Shown here in pieces: positions 43,891-52,910 of a DNA stretch of 64,000 nt; within the stretch, counting starts at the first letter, position 1; every line of letters begins with the position of its first letter. Location of the stretch: positions 17,768 through 81,767 of the forward strand of contig UQGD01000006.1 in the NCBI GenBank assembly GCA_900540455.1, read 5' to 3'. Under the pieces are notes generated by a model. It was given only the letters and a program-made list of their open reading frames with translations. It had not been told where the DNA came from and made no database searches. The position numbers were made by a program, and so were the translations under genes. Origin of the DNA: an uncultured Faecalibacterium sp. (GTDB lineage Bacteria; Bacillota; Clostridia; Oscillospirales; Ruminococcaceae).

Positions 43891-44240
43891 AGTAACCGCC
43901 TTTCTTCCTTTGATCGCTCCAACGATCAAGGAACCTGTTCTAAATTCCGCAGCCGGGTCTGAAAAGAAGCGCAGGCGCCCCTTCCGTGCTTGCTTCGGTA
44001 CCTGTATTGTAGCAGCACAGCCTTGTGCCCCGCTGAAGATAGGATGAATTTCAGCTTAAATCTCTGCCCTTTGGCAGAGAACAGGGGGCTTTTGCTGCCC
44101 GGCCGAGGACGTCACTGGCGCGGGGAGTTTTGCATCACCCTGTTATCTTTTTATACGGCATAGCCGCAGGCGCTCCTGCAAAAAAGCGGAATATTTTTGC
44201 AAAATTTTCCCGATGTTTAGCCCCCCTGACCAAATACAGG
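43891..44240. other. intergenic region upstream of the secreted-protein gene
   Basis: About 350 bases with a small TCTCTGCC/GGCAGAGA hairpin (near 44060) and no convincing gene. A promoter for the secreted protein is expected here but no consensus pair stands out. Confidence 0.5.
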
Positions 44241-44288
44241 CATAAAAACACCCGCACGCTCTGCAAAGGGAACGTGCGGGCTTTTTTG
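44241..44288. terminator. intrinsic hairpin beyond tRNA-Ala(GGC)
   Basis: CCCGCACG pairs with CGTGCGGG with T runs on both strands; a backup to the tRNA terminator. Confidence 0.75.
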
Positions 44289-44317
44289 TTATGTGTTACG
44301 CAAGACGTGGATGTTCG

Positions 44318-44372
44318 CAAAATAAAACGAACACACTGCCGACCGTTTGAATGGTGACACTGTGTTCGTTTT
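44318..44372 (-). terminator. terminator of tRNA-Ala(GGC)
   Basis: AAAACGAACACA (44324-44335) pairs with TGTGTTCGTTTT (44361-44372); on the minus strand a T-rich stretch follows. Confidence 0.78.
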
Positions 44373-44381
44373 GCATTTGAT

Positions 44382-44457
<76 letters not shown>

Positions 44458-44498
44458 ATAAGCTGGTTTTTGTTTGCCGCACCCTGGCGACGTTGATT

Positions 44499-44527
44499 AT
44501 TATACCAGCCCACAGCAGGATTGTCAA
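44499..44527 (-). promoter_or_regulatory. promoter of tRNA-Ala(GGC)
   Basis: Perfect TTGACA (44522-44527) and TATAAT (44499-44504) at 17-base spacing. Confidence 0.9.
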
Positions 44528-44564
44528 CACTTTCAGACAAGTTTTTTGAAGAAATCCTTCCCTC

Positions 44565-45341
44565 TTACAAAACGACGCTCTGTCCTGTAGACAGATAATG
44601 GAGACGGTGCATATAAGGCCGCATAAACTCATACTGCGCACAGCCGGTACAGTGGCAGGTATAAAACTCCGTGTCCATCCCATCCAGCTGGCGGGCGTAC
44701 CCGGCCAGGGTATCATCCAGCGGCAGGCCGGAGAAGTGGAATCCACCCACCAGCACATCCGGCTGGAACCACTGGGCGATATCCAGCACACCTTTGTGAG
44801 AGCAGCCGCTGATCAGCACTCGTTTTCCCTCTTCCTCGATCAAAAGGTACTGCTCATGGCGGAAATCCTCCGGCAAAAGAGCGCCTTCCTGCACCATAGT
44901 CAGGCCAAAACTGCCCAGATCCCATTGTTTTGTGCGATCATTGCAGGAATACAGGGTCAGCCCAGGGGCGATCGTCTGCTGGTCTGCCACAAAATGCAGC
45001 CGGTCGCACCCCTGCAGAGCCGGGTCCAAGCCGATATACCGTTCGGCACCGTGGTAATGGGGCTGGAATGCGTAGCGGCTCAGATAGACCGGCGCTGTCT
45101 TATTCAGCTCCAAAAAGTGCGTCAGTCCGCCGCCATGGTCGTAATGTCCGTGGGACAGCACCGCCAGATCCACCTTAGCCAGGTCAAGCCCCAGTGCCTG
45201 GGCATTTTGGGCAAACAAGCCGCTCTGCCCCATATCAAACAGCAGGGTCTTGCCTGCCGCCTCGATGTACAGCGAAAGTCCATGCTCCTTGCCCAAACGA
45301 GGGTCCGCAGTAGTATTTTCCACTAAAGATGTGATCTTCAT
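44565..45341 (-). CDS. MBL-fold metallo-hydrolase
   Basis: This 258-residue protein has the metallo-beta-lactamase signature HGHYDHGGG (H64, H66, D68, H69), a later SGCSHKG motif and CHCTG near the C-terminus. These place it with the Clostridial MBL group annotated as dihydropterin ribofuranosyl-aminobenzene phosphate synthase-like; the real substrate is unknown. It is cytosolic, two zinc or iron ions are expected. It reads toward tRNA-Ala and is a single gene. Confidence 0.88.
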   Translation of the reverse strand: MKITSLVENTTADPRLGKEHGLSLYIEAAGKTLLFDMGQSGLFAQNAQALGLDLAKVDLAVLSHGHYDHGGGLTHFLELNKTAPVYLSRYAFQPHYHGAERYIGLDPALQGCDRLHFVADQQTIAPGLTLYSCNDRTKQWDLGSFGLTMVQEGALLPEDFRHEQYLLIEEEGKRVLISGCSHKGVLDIAQWFQPDVLVGGFHFSGLPLDDTLAGYARQLDGMDTEFYTCHCTGCAQYEFMRPYMHRLHYLSTGQSVVL

Positions 45342-45445
45342 GGTCGGCCTCCTCCTTCTGTCTGCACCCGGCAGACGCTGCGCCGGGAAATCCTTTTGTT
45401 TTCAGTATGGTCTGCCCGGCTGCTTTTGTCAAGGCGCAAAAGACG

Positions 45446-45474
45446 AAAGCACCTGCAGATCCTGCAGGTGCTTT
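45446..45474. terminator. intrinsic terminator of the oleate hydratase gene
   Basis: Perfect 13-bp arms AAAGCACCTGCAG and CTGCAGGTGCTTT with a three-base loop; T stretches on both sides. Confidence 0.82.
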
Positions 45475-45549
45475 TGCCTTTTACGAGAAGGGAGGAGAAT
45501 TGCGGAAACAAGATAAATCAGAGCGAGGAGAGCTTCCCTCCCCTACAGG

Positions 45550-47322
45550 TCAGATCACATGATACTCCTGCAGCAGCTTTTCTACGTCGGTATTATGGAT
45601 CTTCTCCAGCACCTTTTTCAGCGCCAGCTTTTCTGCAAAGCCCAGGTGCATCTCGGTGAGGGGCTTGCCGTCCCGCAGGCGGATGGTGGCATTCAGCAGA
45701 TCCCGGATATCATAGGTACTGCCCCACACTTCCGGCACGCCGCGGTCAATGTTCAGCAGGGTGTAAACGGCTTCCATACCGGTGCGCATCGAATACTCGG
45801 TTGTAAAAATGGTGTCCCGTGCGGTCTCGGCAAACTGACCGATAAAGGCAAAGTTGACCGCCCCTTCCGGCACGATCTTCGGCCGGTCGGTATCGGTGCG
45901 CGGCATAAAGAAGGCGTCGATGTAAGGCATCATGACCGGCACGGTGTTGGAACTGTGCTCTGCCAGGTCCTCGATCTCGGATTCCGGCACACCCAGATGA
46001 TACAGCCACTCCATGCAGATCTCCTTGCCGGTGCACTCCCGCATAGGCTTTTTGATGTAGTTGCCGGGCTTATCGGTAAACAGCGAGTAGACCCATACCA
46101 GGCAATGGCCCCGGGGCTGATCCCGGAACTGCGGCTGCCGATTGATGGTCCAACTCATCAGCCAGCCAGAGTCCTTGACGGTAACGATGCCGCCGGTGAC
46201 CACACCGCCGCTGAAGGGATCCCGCTTGCAGATATTTTTGATGTAAGGGATGATCCGCTGGTCCAGCGTTTCCACGGTCGCAGACATCCAGTTGGTCTTT
46301 TCCGGGTCAAAGCAGAACTTGTCCGGGTTGCCAAAAGCAGGGTCCTGGGCTGCGATCCGCCGCCACATATCCCAGCCGCCGCCGGGGCGGATCTCGGTAT
46401 CATATGCAGCGGGGGTGTTCTGACTGCCCATGGTGGAGTTCTCCACACAGCCGCCGGGGGTGATGAAGACCAGGTCGTTCTCGGTCAGGTCCACAAACTC
46501 CTGCTGGCCATCCCGCTGCAGCTCGATCCGGGTGGCCTGCTTGCAGCCGGGCTTCAGATCGAACTCCACATTCATCACCTTGATGTTATAGTGGAACTGC
46601 ACACCGTGATCTTCCAGATATTTGATCATCGGCAGGATCATGGACTCATACTGATTGTACTTGGTGAACCGCAGAGCCGTGAAATCCGGCAGGCCGCCAA
46701 TGTGATGGATGTAGCGTTTGATATAGCGCTTCATCTCCAATGCGCTCTGCCAGTTCTGGAACGCAAACATCGTGCGCCAGTACAGCCAGAAGTTGGAGTT
46801 GAACACCTCATCATCAAAGAAATCTTCGATCTTTTTGTCAAACAGCTCCTCATCCGGGGTAAAGAACAGCCGCATGATCTCCATCGCTGCCTTGTCCGAC
46901 ACTGCAAACTTGCGGTCGGTGTGGGCATCCTGGCCGCATTTCTCGGTGGCGCGGCAGAGGGAGAAGTTTGGGTCCTTTTTATTCAGCCAATAATATTCGT
47001 CCAGCACACTGACCCCATCGGTCTCGATGGAGGGGATCGAACGGAACAGATCCCACATGACCTCGAAATGGTTGTCCATCTCACGGCCGCCCCGCATCAC
47101 ATAGCCCACATCAAACCGCCAGCCATCGCAGGCTCCGCCGGGCAGCGGGTCTTTTTCAAAAATATGGACATTGCTGCCCTTCATCTGACCATCCCGCACC
47201 AGATAGCAGGCAGCGGAAAGAGCCGCCAGACCTGTTCCGATGATGTAGGCCGCTTTATGGTCCACACCCTCCGGCTTCAGGGGCCGGGCAAATGCCTCGT
47301 AGTTGCCACTGGAGTAATACAT
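45550..47322 (-). CDS. ohyA: oleate hydratase
   Basis: This 590-residue FAD protein (formerly myosin-cross-reactive antigen) hydrates the cis-9 double bond of unsaturated fatty acids to 10-hydroxy acids. It opens with AYIIGTGLAALSAACYLVRDG and HIFEKDPLPGGACDG (FAD Rossmann motif), followed by VMRGGREMDNHFEVMWDLF, which includes the catalytic acid region, and PGGCVENSTMG. Length is normal. It may detoxify dietary fatty acids in the gut. A single gene with its own terminator. Confidence 0.95.
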   Translation of the reverse strand: MYYSSGNYEAFARPLKPEGVDHKAAYIIGTGLAALSAACYLVRDGQMKGSNVHIFEKDPLPGGACDGWRFDVGYVMRGGREMDNHFEVMWDLFRSIPSIETDGVSVLDEYYWLNKKDPNFSLCRATEKCGQDAHTDRKFAVSDKAAMEIMRLFFTPDEELFDKKIEDFFDDEVFNSNFWLYWRTMFAFQNWQSALEMKRYIKRYIHHIGGLPDFTALRFTKYNQYESMILPMIKYLEDHGVQFHYNIKVMNVEFDLKPGCKQATRIELQRDGQQEFVDLTENDLVFITPGGCVENSTMGSQNTPAAYDTEIRPGGGWDMWRRIAAQDPAFGNPDKFCFDPEKTNWMSATVETLDQRIIPYIKNICKRDPFSGGVVTGGIVTVKDSGWLMSWTINRQPQFRDQPRGHCLVWVYSLFTDKPGNYIKKPMRECTGKEICMEWLYHLGVPESEIEDLAEHSSNTVPVMMPYIDAFFMPRTDTDRPKIVPEGAVNFAFIGQFAETARDTIFTTEYSMRTGMEAVYTLLNIDRGVPEVWGSTYDIRDLLNATIRLRDGKPLTEMHLGFAEKLALKKVLEKIHNTDVEKLLQEYHVI

Positions 47323-47680
47323 AGAAAAAGCCTCCTTGCAAATTCAACTCAGAGCGGCTGTTTTTATGCAGCGCTGTTGGTAACACTACTATACCCAAAC
47401 CCCTGCAAAGGCTCAATAAACAGCCGGGCCCCTGTGATGGAAGTTTCATCACAAAGGCCCGGCTGATTTATTTTTGATTATTCCGCACCGTTTGATGGGT
47501 GCAGCCGGATGTTACTCCAGCTCGGCAAGTCTTAATCATTACTGAGCAAATTTGTTTAGTGCGCCTATTCTTGAATGTTCGCTTTTCCATGAGATCGCCG
47601 TGGTAGATGTGGCTTGCTGATTTTTTAGTATCAGGATAGTATCACGCAACCAGTGGGATCTCTGTGAGTATTACAACGTA
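47323..47680. other. intergenic region upstream of ohyA
   Basis: Besides the hairpin at 47421-47465, the AT-rich stretch 47470-47680 shows no ORF, tRNA or repeat. Confidence 0.5.
47421..47465 (-). terminator. hairpin downstream of the accessory genes
   Basis: CAGCCGGGCC (47421-47430) and GGCCCGGCTG (47456-47465) enclose a second stem TGTGATG/CATCACA. On the minus strand TTTATTG follows; it probably ends the 47.7-49.3 kb transcript. Confidence 0.65.
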
Positions 47681-48457
47681 TTATCTTTTGCTTTTTAACC
47701 TGTTTTCGTACTTTGTTATTCTGTGTTCGATTTTACCGGCTACGTCCCTACAATAGTCTGCCGAGAAGCCCTCACCCAGACCAAAAGATTCGGAGAAAAC
47801 TTCAGCAACTGCTTCTGCGATTTCGTCCGTAAGCGAGGAAACCGTTATCCTCCTCACAATTCTTTCACTTTCACCATCATACTCATTTGATGGTGCTTCC
47901 GGGAAGAAATCGTATGGATCCCACTTGTCGATTTCCTGTTTCACGCAACAATACACAAATTTTTCCTCGGCGCATATTTCATCATACCAAATCGTTGGAT
48001 CTGCACCATGCGATGTCTGAACTTCGTTCTCTTCACTTTTGTGCTCAATCCATGCTATACCAAAAGGGTATAAAGCTCGCTTCGCACCTGCCCGAATATG
48101 ATACTGCACACCATTCTTTAGATATTCCGTCCAATAATCCATTATATCATCTGGTGTTTTATCCCATTCGTCCGGAATATCACTGAATAATCCAATTGAA
48201 AGCTTTGTTGTTTCCCTACAGAAACTTTTTACATCAACTCTTTCATCTGGTTCTATAAAATCACTTTTTGATTCTCGGATCCCTTTTATACAACACGAAA
48301 CCGTGTGCTCCTGCCCATCTGGAATATAGTCAATCAAAACCGCAAATCGTCCGTTTAATTCTGGGCATCGGTCGTCATTTCTTACTCTTCTGATTGTGCA
48401 ATCGACTTTTTCCTCATCTTTAGTTATTTCAATCCTCCCCAATGGTGTCTGAATCAT
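47681..48457 (-). CDS. hypothetical protein, acidic
   Basis: The protein of 258 residues (261 from the GTG at 48466) is not recognised. It is hydrophilic, with no signal peptide or membrane segment, and contains a hydrophobic-acidic pattern such as RFAVLIDYIPDGQEHTVSCC and several tryptophan/tyrosine-rich blocks (IMDYWTEYLKN, WDPYDFFPEAPSNEYDG). Its start lies inside the end of the upstream EcsC gene (overlap 29-38 bases), so the two are translationally coupled. Base composition is clearly AT-richer than the flanking core genes, suggesting transfer. Confidence 0.7.
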   Translation of the reverse strand: MIQTPLGRIEITKDEEKVDCTIRRVRNDDRCPELNGRFAVLIDYIPDGQEHTVSCCIKGIRESKSDFIEPDERVDVKSFCRETTKLSIGLFSDIPDEWDKTPDDIMDYWTEYLKNGVQYHIRAGAKRALYPFGIAWIEHKSEENEVQTSHGADPTIWYDEICAEEKFVYCCVKQEIDKWDPYDFFPEAPSNEYDGESERIVRRITVSSLTDEIAEAVAEVFSESFGLGEGFSADYCRDVAGKIEHRITKYENRLKSKR

Positions 48458-49253
48458 TCTGCTCACTTCTCTCTATGGTCGTTTCGATGAACAACTTCAA
48501 GGCATTCTGTGCAATGATGTTCGTTGTCACAAGGTCAAATCCACCACCAATTACACCGCCAGCCAACGGTACCATCTTTCCAAGATTGATGATTCCAGTC
48601 TGACCAAACTTTGTAATCAATCGAAATCCTACTTTTTGATTGATTCGAGTCAATGTTGCGCCTGAAATTTTTTCAATGCTAGCTGTTGCAATTTTCGTAC
48701 CTAATTTAACCCCTGTACCTTTCAGAACATCCGCAACTGCTTGCCCGGTCATACAAGCATAGACCAGTGTCTGCACCTGATCGGTATTGGGTTCATAACC
48801 GCCCAGTTTGGCTACCGCAGCAATCATACGGAGCTGCACATAGAGGACGCTGCTTACATTAGCCGGAACCGCAACCGGAAGTGTAATTATCCCGCCAAGT
48901 CCCGTAAGAAAACCTGATGTCGTACACTTTACCAATTGATTTGCCACCAGCGCCTTTGCAGCCTTTTCCGCTGTCGGGTATTTCGATGAATAATCCTCTG
49001 CCAGTTCATCAACCGACTTACTCACCTTCGGAATGCCCTGTAGTGCTTTGTCATAGCAGACATCCAGAATGTCAACCATCCGCTGCGAGGAAAGTGCTTC
49101 GTCTTTCTTTTGGTTAGCCTTGTCAAGCTGTTCCTTGCCTTTGCTGATTGCTGCAGCAGCCCCGTCTCCTGCCGTATCCACGATCTTTTTTCCAACAGTT
49201 GCGACCCCAGTCAAACCGCTTTTTAACGCGTCTTGAAATTTAGCCTTTGCCAT
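48429..49253 (-). CDS. EcsC family protein
   Basis: This 274-residue protein has an EcsC domain: after an N-terminal helical lysine-rich stretch (KSGLTGVATVGKKIVDTAGDG) comes KCTTSGFLTGLGGIITLPVAVPANV, an amphipathic or membrane-touching glycine-rich region, and later VPLAGGVIGGGFDLVTTNIIAQNA. Proteins of this family are linked to secretion and membrane-stress phenotypes in Bacillus, with no defined activity. ATG at 49253 follows AAAAGGAGAAAAGAAA. It overlaps the hypothetical gene downstream. Composition differs from the core genome. Confidence 0.82.
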   Translation of the reverse strand: MAKAKFQDALKSGLTGVATVGKKIVDTAGDGAAAAISKGKEQLDKANQKKDEALSSQRMVDILDVCYDKALQGIPKVSKSVDELAEDYSSKYPTAEKAAKALVANQLVKCTTSGFLTGLGGIITLPVAVPANVSSVLYVQLRMIAAVAKLGGYEPNTDQVQTLVYACMTGQAVADVLKGTGVKLGTKIATASIEKISGATLTRINQKVGFRLITKFGQTGIINLGKMVPLAGGVIGGGFDLVTTNIIAQNALKLFIETTIERSEQNDSDTIGED

Positions 49254-49388
49254 TTTCTTTTCTCCTTTTATTCAGTGTCCTCATAATAATCCCTGAAATT
49301 TTCGCGACCACCAGTTTTACACATGATGGAAACACTGCACCCAATCGTCCACAGGAAAGCTCTCTATGCTTACGATTACAACCTTGTC

Positions 49389-49583
49389 TCATCGACTTTT
49401 TAGTGATTTACCATCATAAATAGGCGCATTTACCAATTCGCTTGCCGTTTTAAATTCGCAGCCACCCTCGACATCACAATATCCCACCCAGTACGGTTTC
49501 TCATATTCCGGAAGATAGCCAAGATAGTGTTCCTCTTCTATCGGGTCATCGCTAAAATAAAAGCAGGTCTCATCAATCGACAT
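49389..49583 (-). CDS. small acidic hypothetical protein
   Basis: A 64-residue acidic ORF rich in aromatic residues (CFYFSDDPIEEEHYLGYLPEYEKPYWVGYCD) precedes the EcsC gene on the same strand, with an AAGTAGGG site directly before its ATG. No family was recognised. Gene size, low G+C and strand suggest it belongs to the same accessory unit. Confidence 0.45.
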   Translation of the reverse strand: MSIDETCFYFSDDPIEEEHYLGYLPEYEKPYWVGYCDVEGGCEFKTASELVNAPIYDGKSLKSR

Positions 49584-49930
49584 CCCTACTTCTAACTGCC
49601 TGAAAAAGAACGATCATTCCATTTTCTGACCTTTCCTGTGCTCAAAACGCACCTATCCCTTATTTTAAGCTGATTATACCAAATATCCTTATTTCATTCA
49701 ACGATATACTTTCCAATAATTAAGTTTTCCTTAATAGTTGCCCTACCTCAGCCGAACCATCCAAAAATCCCGGATAGTTGACAGACTGCCCAAGTTATTA
49801 AGCAACACTTAACAACTGCTCTGAACTCTTCGGAATTTCCGAATGGTTACCCCCTATGGTTGAGGGAGCCGGGACCCCGCATTGTGGAAATAGTTCTTTC
49901 CCATCGCACGTCCTTTCTCCGTGAAAGTAA
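49584..49930. other. AT-rich intergenic region
   Basis: About 350 bases with no convincing gene. It may carry the promoter of the accessory unit on the minus strand and the left end of the remnant at 49931-50113. Confidence 0.45.
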
Positions 49931-50113
49931 CTGGTACCGGACACGGCATATCGCCTGCTGGATGAGTTCTTAAAGGGGTGGCAGCTCCGTAAGAAGCAGC
50001 TCCGGGAGGGCGAGATCGCCAAGGAAGAGTATCTGGAATGGAAGCTCAACTGGCCTCAGACCGCCGACGGCTGCGGCCGGTACGAGCCGAAGAAAAAGTG
50101 GCGTAAAGAATAA
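49931..50113 (+). pseudogene. C-terminal remnant of an unidentified gene
   Basis: An open frame without a start encodes TAYRLLDEFLKGWQLRKKQL, then EEYLEWKLNWPQTADGCG and a lysine-rich end KKKWRKE. It is GC-rich compared with the AT-rich DNA before it, from which it is separated by an abrupt change. I recall similar tails in mobile-element proteins of gut Firmicutes but cannot name the family. It is followed by a good terminator, which supports a true 3' gene end. Confidence 0.5.
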
Positions 50114-50123
50114 AAGACACAAA

Positions 50124-50162
50124 AATGCCCTCTGAAAAACTTACCGTTTCTCAGAGGGCATT
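50124..50162. terminator. intrinsic terminator
   Basis: AATGCCCTCTGA pairs with TCAGAGGGCATT over a 14-15 base loop, after the remnant. Confidence 0.75.
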
Positions 50163-50270
50163 CTCATGTCTCCCTTTATGAATAATCGCCTGATAATATC
50201 AAAGCAGTATCACAGAGCCTTTCGGCTCTCAAAATATTGCATTGCATCAATATTTTTCAATGTTTGCAGA

Positions 50271-51179
50271 TTACTCCAGCTCAGCCAGAGCCGTGCGGAT
50301 ATTGGCCAGCACCTTCTGGCTCAGCAGCACAAAAGCCTGCTTGGTGCGTCCCGCAGAGACATTCTGGCAATGGACGTTGTCCCGGTCAAAGAAGCCCTCT
50401 GCCACAGCGCCTGCAGCGGCCCGGGTATCGCAGAAGAAATGGGTACCCGGCTGATCCAGCCAGCGCTCCAGCGCTGCGGAGTCAAAGCCAGGGCCGATGG
50501 AGGTGTTGAACAACACCTTGCCTGCACCCAGCTGCTCAAACTCCGGCTGGCCCAGCAGCAGCACATTCTTGTTCAGGCAGGTAAATACCACCTGGCTATC
50601 CTTCAGCAGAGCATCCAGCGGCTTATAGCTCATCCCGGCGGCCTCGGCTTCCGGCTTGCGGCTGCGGCTGTAATAGCTGACCTCTGCCCCCATAAAGGCC
50701 AGCGCATCGGCGATCATCTTGCCGGACACGCCCAGACCCACGATGCCCACCTTCAGGCCCGTGATCTCCACCGGCTCATCCTGCAGCATCGGCATCCCAA
50801 AACCGTGCAGCAGACCGGTCAGCTCATGCAGGACATACTCGACCACGCCCCGGTCGCCGTAATCCCGGATGCCCAGCACCCGGATGCCCTTTTCCCGGGC
50901 AAAGGCAATATCCACGTTTGCGCTCTGCTCAGAGTAGAGGCTGCAGCACATGCCAATGTAGCGGATCTTGGGGCAGCGCTCGATCACCTCACGGCCGATA
51001 CGGGAGGTATAGCTCAGCAGTACTGCATCTGCATCTCCAATGCGGCGCACGATCTCATCATCATCGGCGGGGATGTCCGTAAACAGCTCCACCTGCTGTG
51101 CATAGCGGGACAGTTCCTGCTCGGCAGAGGGGATCAGGCTGACTGGCTCGATGGCAACCAACTTCTGAAACATAGTCAT
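50271..51179 (-). CDS. D-isomer 2-hydroxyacid dehydrogenase family protein
   Basis: This 302-residue NAD-dependent oxidoreductase has the Rossmann motif VGIVGLGVSGKMIADALAF (about 143-161), followed by an aspartate/arginine-like YSRSRKPEAEA. The substrate domain has the catalytic arginine region VLFNTSIGPGFD and histidine near NVHCQNVSAG, although the usual Glu-His dyad spacing is not clear. It could reduce a 2-oxo acid; the substrate is unknown. The ATG at 51179 lies after AGGAAGGAGC. A single gene. Confidence 0.85.
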   Translation of the reverse strand: MTMFQKLVAIEPVSLIPSAEQELSRYAQQVELFTDIPADDDEIVRRIGDADAVLLSYTSRIGREVIERCPKIRYIGMCCSLYSEQSANVDIAFAREKGIRVLGIRDYGDRGVVEYVLHELTGLLHGFGMPMLQDEPVEITGLKVGIVGLGVSGKMIADALAFMGAEVSYYSRSRKPEAEAAGMSYKPLDALLKDSQVVFTCLNKNVLLLGQPEFEQLGAGKVLFNTSIGPGFDSAALERWLDQPGTHFFCDTRAAAGAVAEGFFDRDNVHCQNVSAGRTKQAFVLLSQKVLANIRTALAELE

Positions 51180-51417
51180 GTAAGCTCCTTCCTTGCAGAG
51201 AAAGCTCTGCGGCTGATTTTATTGCTTCTGTCAGTATACCATGAAACGCCGTTTAGGGGAAGCGGGTCTGCCGGCACTTCAAAAACCGCCTTTTCTAAAA
51301 AGCGGCTTTCTCCTTGCAAAGCCCAGCAACAGGCTGTATAATAAGATAAAAAGTTGTTATTTCACTCTTCCCTCGCATTTGCCGGATGTAAACACAGCAG
51401 AAAGGAGGCCCCGTCCC

Positions 51418-52899
51418 TTGGAAACGCAGCGCACCTATTTTGCCATAGACCTCAAGAGCTTTTATGCCTCGGTGGAGTGCATGGACCGGGGGCTGGACCC
51501 GCTGACCACCCATCTGGTGGTGGCGGACACCTCCCGCACTGAAAAGACCATCTGTCTGGCGGTCTCCCCTTCTCTCAAAGGGTACAAGATCCCCGGGCGG
51601 GCCCGGCTGTTCGAGGTGGTGCAGCGGGTGAACCAGGCCAACGCCCAGCGGCTGCAAGCTGCGATCCGGCAAAAGCAAGCACTGCGGGGCGAGGACGGAC
51701 GATTCCACTTTACCGGGGCTTCGGCAGATGCCAAAGCTCTGGAAAAAGACCCTAGTTTGCAGATCAAATTCATTGCTGCACCGCCCCGCATGGCCCGGTA
51801 TCTGGAGGTCTCCACCCAGATCTACAAGACCTATCTGCAATTCGTCTCCCCGGACGATATCCACCCCTACTCCATTGACGAGGTCTTTATTGACGCCACC
51901 GCCTACCTGCCCTATTACCATCTCAGCGCCCATCAGCTGGCCATGCGGATGGTGCGGGCTGTGCTGGAGAACACCGGCATCACCGCCACAGCAGGCATCG
52001 GCAGCAACCTCTACCTGGCAAAGCTGGCCATGGACATCGTGGCCAAACACGCCGCACCCGACCCGGACGGCGTGCGCATCGCTCAGCTGGACGAACTGTC
52101 TTACCGGTACCTTTTGTGGGATCATCGACCGTTGACCGACTTTTGGATGACCGGCCCCAGCACCGCCAAAAAGCTGGAGGCACACGGCATACACACCATG
52201 GGACAGCTGGCCCGTGCCTCGGTGTGCAACGAAGACTGGCTGTACGACACCTTTGGGGTGGATGCAGAGCTTCTGATTGACCACGCCTGGGGATACGAGC
52301 CCTGCGGCCTTGCCCAGATCAAAGCCTACCGTCCCAGTTCCAACAGCATCTGCGAAGGGCAAGTTCTCAGCTGCCCCTACCCCTTTGCCAAAGCACGGCT
52401 GATCGTGCAGGAGATGGCCGAACTGCTGTCCTTTCGGCTGATGGAAAAGCAGCTGGCAGCGCAATCGGTAACGCTGGAGATCGGCTATGACCGGGAAAAT
52501 GTGGACACCGGCCGTTACCATGGGCCGACCAAACTGGACCCCTACGGCCGCACCCTGCCCAAACCCGCCCACGGCACAGCCCGTTTTGATGCCCCCACCA
52601 ACCTGGGCAGCCAGATCATTGGCAGCTGTGTGAAATTGTTTGCGCAGATCGCAGATCCCTCTTTAACGGTACGCCGTGTGACCTTGACAGCCAATCGGGT
52701 AGAAACCGATCAAGGCATCTGTCAGGTGGACTTATTCACCGACCTGCGCAAACAGGAAAAAGAGCGCAAATTGCAGCAGACCATGCTGGACATCAAGACC
52801 CGCTTTGGCAAAAATGCGGTGCTGAAAGCCAGCAGTTATGAGGAAGGCGCTACCATGCGCCAGCGCAACGGACAGATCGGCGGCCACAAAGCCGAATAA
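51418..52899 (+). CDS. Y-family DNA polymerase (UmuC/ImuB-like)
   Basis: This 493-residue Y-family polymerase bypasses DNA lesions. Catalytic segments are AIDLKSFYASVEC (first metal aspartate, steric-gate region) and SIDEVFIDATAYL (second acidic pair). The little-finger domain occupies the C-terminal third. The start is TTG at 51418, nine bases after AAAGGAGG; no ATG fits, and the N-terminus ETQRTYFAIDLKSF agrees with relatives. It is directly followed by a YolD-like gene (11-base gap), the usual partner of UmuC-type polymerases in Firmicutes. Probably induced by DNA damage; no operator was identified. Confidence 0.93.
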   Translation: METQRTYFAIDLKSFYASVECMDRGLDPLTTHLVVADTSRTEKTICLAVSPSLKGYKIPGRARLFEVVQRVNQANAQRLQAAIRQKQALRGEDGRFHFTGASADAKALEKDPSLQIKFIAAPPRMARYLEVSTQIYKTYLQFVSPDDIHPYSIDEVFIDATAYLPYYHLSAHQLAMRMVRAVLENTGITATAGIGSNLYLAKLAMDIVAKHAAPDPDGVRIAQLDELSYRYLLWDHRPLTDFWMTGPSTAKKLEAHGIHTMGQLARASVCNEDWLYDTFGVDAELLIDHAWGYEPCGLAQIKAYRPSSNSICEGQVLSCPYPFAKARLIVQEMAELLSFRLMEKQLAAQSVTLEIGYDRENVDTGRYHGPTKLDPYGRTLPKPAHGTARFDAPTNLGSQIIGSCVKLFAQIADPSLTVRRVTLTANRVETDQGICQVDLFTDLRKQEKERKLQQTMLDIKTRFGKNAVLKASSYEEGATMRQRNGQIGGHKAE

Positions 52900-52910
52900 A
52901 GGAGCCATCC

